15,099 nt of DNA, taken from assembly GCA_025997275.1 (NCBI GenBank), contig BNUJ01000028.1, positions 1 through 15,099 on the forward strand, in the 5' to 3' direction. The notes below the pieces were generated by a model, which was not told the origin of the DNA, did no database searches, and was given only the letters and a program-made list of their open reading frames with translations. Shown in pieces: positions 12,184 through 15,099 of this stretch (its first letter is position 1; every line of letters begins with the position of its first letter). A program made the position numbers and the translations under genes. The stretch is from Deferribacterales bacterium (lineage in GTDB: Bacteria; Chrysiogenota; Deferribacteres; Deferribacterales; JAISNW01).

Positions 12184-13797
12184 TTATTCCACAAACCCCG
12201 GCGGTAACTTGCCGTTAGAATCTTCTTGTTGATATTCTATAATATTTGTTTTTTCATTCACTTTAAGGCTCAGTCCAAGTGAGAGCGACTTTTCTACATA
12301 GCTCCCTTCTGATATGCGTATCGCCCCAGTAGGCTCTACTATCACAGCAGCAAGTGCTTGAGGACAGGCATTTTCACATGCTCCGCAACCGAAACAGCGA
12401 TTCTCTTCTATCACAGGCACCGATGCAACTGCACCCGCAACTCTGTCTAGCTTTATGGCATTATAGGGACAGACCTCTTGGCATACAACACAGGATTTCC
12501 CCTCCTCCCATGCAAGGCAACGTTCCTTTAATATCCGCGCAACGCCGATTTTCGCGTGCCGTTTCTCTTCTAGTGATAGTTCCCTGATAGCACTGGTCGG
12601 GCAAACATGTCCACATTTGTTGCAAGTGTTAGAACAATTGCCTATAGCTGGCACCAACACAGGCGAAAACAAAGCCGCAGTGCCCGACTGCAACGCTAAT
12701 GGCTGTAATCCATTGGTAGGACAAGCAACCATACATTCGCCACAACGCACGCAACGCGCTAAAAACTCCGCCTCAGGCAGTGCACCCGGCGGTCGGATAA
12801 GTGCCGCATCTATAACATCGCTATGCTCCCTCGGCAGGTAGATTAACGATTTCAATTCAGTTAAGCTGAATAGTCCAACCCCTATACCTGCAAATGCACC
12901 GCCTAGCAACCTGCGGCGCGTAATAGGGACAGTGTTAAATGTTCCGCTACCGCTCTCTCTCTTGCCACGCCAACCGAAACTGATTGCTCCCACAGGACAG
13001 CTCCGCTCACAATCTTTACAAGCTATGCACTCCTTGTGGTCGTAGCTATATATCTTATCAATGGCACACATAGGGCATACACGTTCACATTTACCGCATT
13101 TTATACACTGAACAACATTCACCGCCCGCCTATACCTGCCTAGTGCCGAGAATAACCCAAACATAGCACCCGCAGGGCACAGGTAGCGACACCAGAACCG
13201 CTTATAGTGCCTAGCTAGCACTGCCAACGCAGTAAATAAAACAACTATATATAGCACAGTAGCATAGCGTCTGACGCCAAATGTGGCATAGTCAAGTAAC
13301 CCTAAATTCTGTGCGACTTCTAGTCCGCCAGATGCTATAAGCGTTGTAAATGGATATAGAACTAATGCGTATAGTCTGGTAGCAATACTCATCGGCATTA
13401 GATGGAACGATAGGTTGACGCCCGCAACTAGTGCACACACAGCTATTGCAAGCAGTGCAATATACTTTACAGCGGTGTTAAGCGACTTGTTATCAACATT
13501 TGCAAAATTATCTATTATATCAATCGTTATACCCATCGGGCAGATTTTGGCACAAAAGAATCTGCCGAAACGGATGATTAAAAGAGCCACTATAATGAAT
13601 AAAATGATATGCAGTGAAATTTCTCGCAGTGCAATAAATATTATTGGCAGTCTCAGCGGGTCAACGAGCATATAAAACGATGCCCATTTATCAATAATAT
13701 CATTAGACAACTGACTACTAGTGAATACGAGCAACGACACGAACAGAAAGAGCGACACCCCTTGTGCTACGCGTCGCCCAGATATGCGACACATCAT
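12184..13797 (-). CDS. Membrane polyferredoxin, NapH-NapG-like fusion
   Basis: A 537-residue protein. The first half resembles NapH/quinol-dehydrogenase-type membrane ferredoxins: membrane segments around residues 10-27, 58-75, 110-133 and 180-197, two CxxxCP motifs (C82/C86 and C203/C207), then two [4Fe-4S] motifs at 231-242 and 257-268. The second half resembles NapG/MauM: a Tat-like TRRRLLGG with a hydrophobic stretch at 293-312, then four cysteine clusters at 349-360, 388-400, 427-444 and 468-479. It probably passes electrons between the quinone pool and a partner outside or inside the membrane. No nitrate reductase is nearby, so a Nap role is not implied. It starts 4 bases after the DUF362 stop, and such pairing suggests a shared redox function. 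Confidence 0.85.
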   Translation of the reverse strand: MMCRISGRRVAQGVSLFLFVSLLVFTSSQLSNDIIDKWASFYMLVDPLRLPIIFIALREISLHIILFIIVALLIIRFGRFFCAKICPMGITIDIIDNFANVDNKSLNTAVKYIALLAIAVCALVAGVNLSFHLMPMSIATRLYALVLYPFTTLIASGGLEVAQNLGLLDYATFGVRRYATVLYIVVLFTALAVLARHYKRFWCRYLCPAGAMFGLFSALGRYRRAVNVVQCIKCGKCERVCPMCAIDKIYSYDHKECIACKDCERSCPVGAISFGWRGKRESGSGTFNTVPITRRRLLGGAFAGIGVGLFSLTELKSLIYLPREHSDVIDAALIRPPGALPEAEFLARCVRCGECMVACPTNGLQPLALQSGTAALFSPVLVPAIGNCSNTCNKCGHVCPTSAIRELSLEEKRHAKIGVARILKERCLAWEEGKSCVVCQEVCPYNAIKLDRVAGAVASVPVIEENRCFGCGACENACPQALAAVIVEPTGAIRISEGSYVEKSLSLGLSLKVNEKTNIIEYQQEDSNGKLPPGFVE

Positions 13798-13801
13798 AAC
13801 T

Positions 13802-14704
13802 TTACACGTTCAACCTTGATATGCGCATAGCATCTATATCTATTCTGCCAAGTCCGCGCGCCGCCGCCTCTTTCAGATAACCAACGTTTTCAGGTTTTAC
13901 GCGTCTGCCGAACCATTCGTAGCTACTAGCAATATACGCATCTGCCGCAACGCCATCTATAGATGCCACTATTTCGCCGTAGTCTATCACCTTGCCCGGT
14001 CCCCCAGGACCATTAGTAGTCATCACCTTAGTGGCATCAACCACTGAAAATGCCGGCACTAGCAACGAGTACAGGTCGGCTACACAGGTGTGCAAACTAG
14101 AGAAATGGAATACGCCCCTATCGTAAATAAGTCCGAGATTCCCTTTCATAGTGCAGGACACGCCAGCACCTCCGTGCGACTTTGCTTTTGGCACGGCAAT
14201 TAGGACATCAGCCTCTAAAACCTCACGCATAACGCTTGTAGTTTTGAGCGACTGCGCACCTTTAATCTTGACTTCGCTATAAAAACGTTTATCTCCTACA
14301 GCGTGAACGCAGTTAGAAACAACTTTATTGCAAGCGGCACGAATGCCAGAAAGCTCTAAGCATGACTCAGCCGCCGCCAGCGTATGGTCTAGGACAGAGA
14401 TTTTCTTCGCTCCAGCCGCCTTGCACAGGCGCACAACAGTCGCTACAACATCAGGATTAGTGTTAGCTGCAACGTCTATGCCAGAAGCAAAGCTCATATT
14501 AGGCTTGATAACGACACTTTGTCCGGGTTTCACAAACCTTCCGATACCGCCTAGTGCGTCAATAGCCCTCTCAGTCGCCCGAACAGGCTCACCTTTTACC
14601 ACCACTAAATCGGGGACATCTGCGGACAAGGCAACCTCAGCCCTGCCAAGCGACAGAGCCACACCGAGCGAAAGAGATGACTTGAGGAACTCTCTGCGTT
14701 TCAT
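13802..14704 (-). CDS. DUF362 domain protein with Tat-type signal
   Basis: A 300-residue DUF362 protein. The N-terminus MKRREFLK followed by a hydrophobic stretch (residues 10-20) and an Ala-rich region is a twin-arginine signal, so the protein is probably exported folded. The domain shows VVIKPNMSFA, then TNPDVVATVVRLCKAAGAKKI, DHTLAAAESC, and VPKAKSHGGAGVSCTMKGNLGL with conserved cysteines. DUF362 proteins often accompany 4Fe-4S ferredoxins; their reaction is unknown. The start at 14704 is preferred over an upstream in-frame ATG at 14740 because GAAGG stands 7 nt before it, the Tat motif begins there, and the longer form would overlap rpmB. Only 2 bases separate it from the rpmB stop. Confidence 0.88.
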   Translation of the reverse strand: MKRREFLKSSLSLGVALSLGRAEVALSADVPDLVVVKGEPVRATERAIDALGGIGRFVKPGQSVVIKPNMSFASGIDVAANTNPDVVATVVRLCKAAGAKKISVLDHTLAAAESCLELSGIRAACNKVVSNCVHAVGDKRFYSEVKIKGAQSLKTTSVMREVLEADVLIAVPKAKSHGGAGVSCTMKGNLGLIYDRGVFHFSSLHTCVADLYSLLVPAFSVVDATKVMTTNGPGGPGKVIDYGEIVASIDGVAADAYIASSYEWFGRRVKPENVGYLKEAAARGLGRIDIDAMRISRLNV

Positions 14705-14706
14705 AT

Positions 14707-14898
14707 TTAAGCCTTCTTTACTTTTCCAGCTTTCAGGCACTTAGCGCATACGCGCTTGTGCTCAATAGCCCCGCCCTCGCCTATAGCGCGGACGTGCTGC
14801 AGGTTCGGCAGGAACACCCGTTTAGACACATTGTGAGCATGGCTCACCTTATTGCCCGACATGGGACCTTTGCCACATACTTCGCAACGTCTAGACAT
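14707..14898 (-). CDS. rpmB: Large-subunit ribosomal protein L28 (bL28)
   Basis: A 63-residue bL28, recognised by RRCEVCGKGPMSGNKVSHA, the central FLPNLQHVRA and the terminal RVCAKCLKAGKV. It carries four zinc-ligand cysteines, C5, C8, C51 and C54, so this is the zinc-binding form. AGGAG (14907-14911) precedes the ATG with normal spacing. It heads the operon with DUF362 and the polyferredoxin, which would give these redox genes a growth-linked promoter. No rpmG (L33) is adjacent. Confidence 0.96.
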   Translation of the reverse strand: MSRRCEVCGKGPMSGNKVSHAHNVSKRVFLPNLQHVRAIGEGGAIEHKRVCAKCLKAGKVKKA

Positions 14899-14928
14899 CT
14901 GCTATTCTCCTAAATATTATGGACTACT

Positions 14929-14957
14929 ACTCTAACCCATTATCAAAAATATAGCAA
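14929..14957 (-). promoter_or_regulatory. Promoter of rpmB operon
   Basis: TTGCTA (14957-14952), a 17-bp spacer and TAGAGT (14934-14929) on the minus strand, about 31 bases before the rpmB start. The -35 box is the same as that of radical SAM gene 2. Confidence 0.45.
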
Positions 14958-14977
14958 TAGGATTTATTTCTTTGTAA

Positions 14978-15007
14978 TTGCACAAGTTAAAATGCCCCTC
15001 ATATATT
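14978..15007 (+). promoter_or_regulatory. Divergent promoter for the gene at the right edge
   Basis: TTGCAC (14978-14983), an 18-bp spacer and TATATT (15002-15007) on the plus strand, 20 bases before GTG 15028. It overlaps an imperfect inverted repeat (14992-15022). Confidence 0.4.
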
Positions 15008-15022
15008 TTTTATTAGGGGTAT
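14992..15022. repeat. Inverted repeat around the divergent -10 box and ribosome-binding site
   Basis: ATGCCCCT and AGGGGTAT can pair (8 bp with one G-T) around a 15-base AT-rich loop. The left arm lies in the promoter spacer and the right arm contains the likely ribosome-binding AGGGG. It could be an operator or, if transcribed, a structure that hides the ribosome-binding site. Confidence 0.4.
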
Positions 15023-15027
15023 GTATT

Positions 15028-15099
15028 GTGGGAAGTTATGGCAAGATTAAAGGGGTAGAGGATGTGCTCAGTGGCAAGTTATCGTATGACGAAGTAGCT
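15028..15099 (+). CDS. Start of an unidentified gene (cut by the window edge)
   Basis: A frame opening with GTG 15028 stays open for 24 codons to the end of the window (V/M-GSYGKIKGVEDVLSGKLSYDEVA). AGGGG lies 8 nt upstream and a promoter-like sequence precedes it, divergent from rpmB. I do not recognise the protein; too little is visible to assign a family. The ATGs nearby (15021 and 15038) lead to early stops. Confidence 0.45.
   Translation, partial: MGSYGKIKGVEDVLSGKLSYDEVA

Noticed and set aside
12354..12841. Plus-strand frames opposite the polyferredoxin
   Set aside because: Cysteine-codon-rich antisense shadow; no start signals.

Overview
The window looks like a Gram-negative, probably anaerobic and perhaps host-associated bacterium. 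This rests on an exported DsbA-like protein, Tat-type signals, a polytopic polyferredoxin, a cobalt-early (CbiG type) cobalamin pathway, oxygen-sensitive B12 radical SAM enzymes and a short zinc-ribbon L28. A Deferribacterota- or Desulfobacterota-like lineage would fit, but I cannot place it firmly. Base composition looks moderately AT-rich, with heavy use of ATA and CTA codons and many CTAG tetramers.

Layout. 1-1247 (-): 5' part of a polytopic membrane protein, GT-C glycosyltransferase-like, with a 10-C tract close to its start. It runs off the left edge. 1335-2318 (-): RhuM-family gene, lying between a direct duplication of the membrane gene's promoter and 5' end (the second copy is broken). 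2617-3936 (-): AAA/DUF4143 ATPase with two 24-bp direct repeats upstream. 4175-7548 (+): overlapping operon cbiG-cobJ-mnmG. 7553-7690 (+): remnant of a second copy of the DUF4143 ATPase with two internal deletions. 7718-9164 (+) and 9173-10618 (-): convergent pair of paralogous B12-binding radical SAM genes, each with a long poly-C tract at codon 11. 10682-12063 (-): dsbA-like and parA. 12184-14898 (-): rpmB, a DUF362 protein and a NapH-NapG-like fused polyferredoxin, almost without gaps. 15028-end (+): start of an unidentified gene.

The most interesting theme is contingency expression. Three genes (a GT-C-like membrane protein and two B12 radical SAM enzymes) carry 10, 12 and 11 C residues just inside the reading frame, the classic layout for slipped-strand phase variation. 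The membrane gene (10 C) and the minus-strand radical SAM gene (11 C) read through from a well-placed start. The plus-strand radical SAM gene (12 C) is frameshifted from the equivalent start, yet is open from a second ATG 7 nt downstream in another frame, so tract length could select among high, low and no expression. The cobalamin genes next door make the cofactor family these enzymes are expected to use. Together this suggests a switchable surface lipid or glycan modification set, embedded in a repeat-rich and rearranged region (duplicated promoter, decayed ATPase copy, inverted paralogues). The right third is ordinary housekeeping and redox content.

No tRNA, rRNA, CRISPR array or complete insertion sequence was seen. 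Promoter calls are by eye from -35/-10 similarity and spacing.
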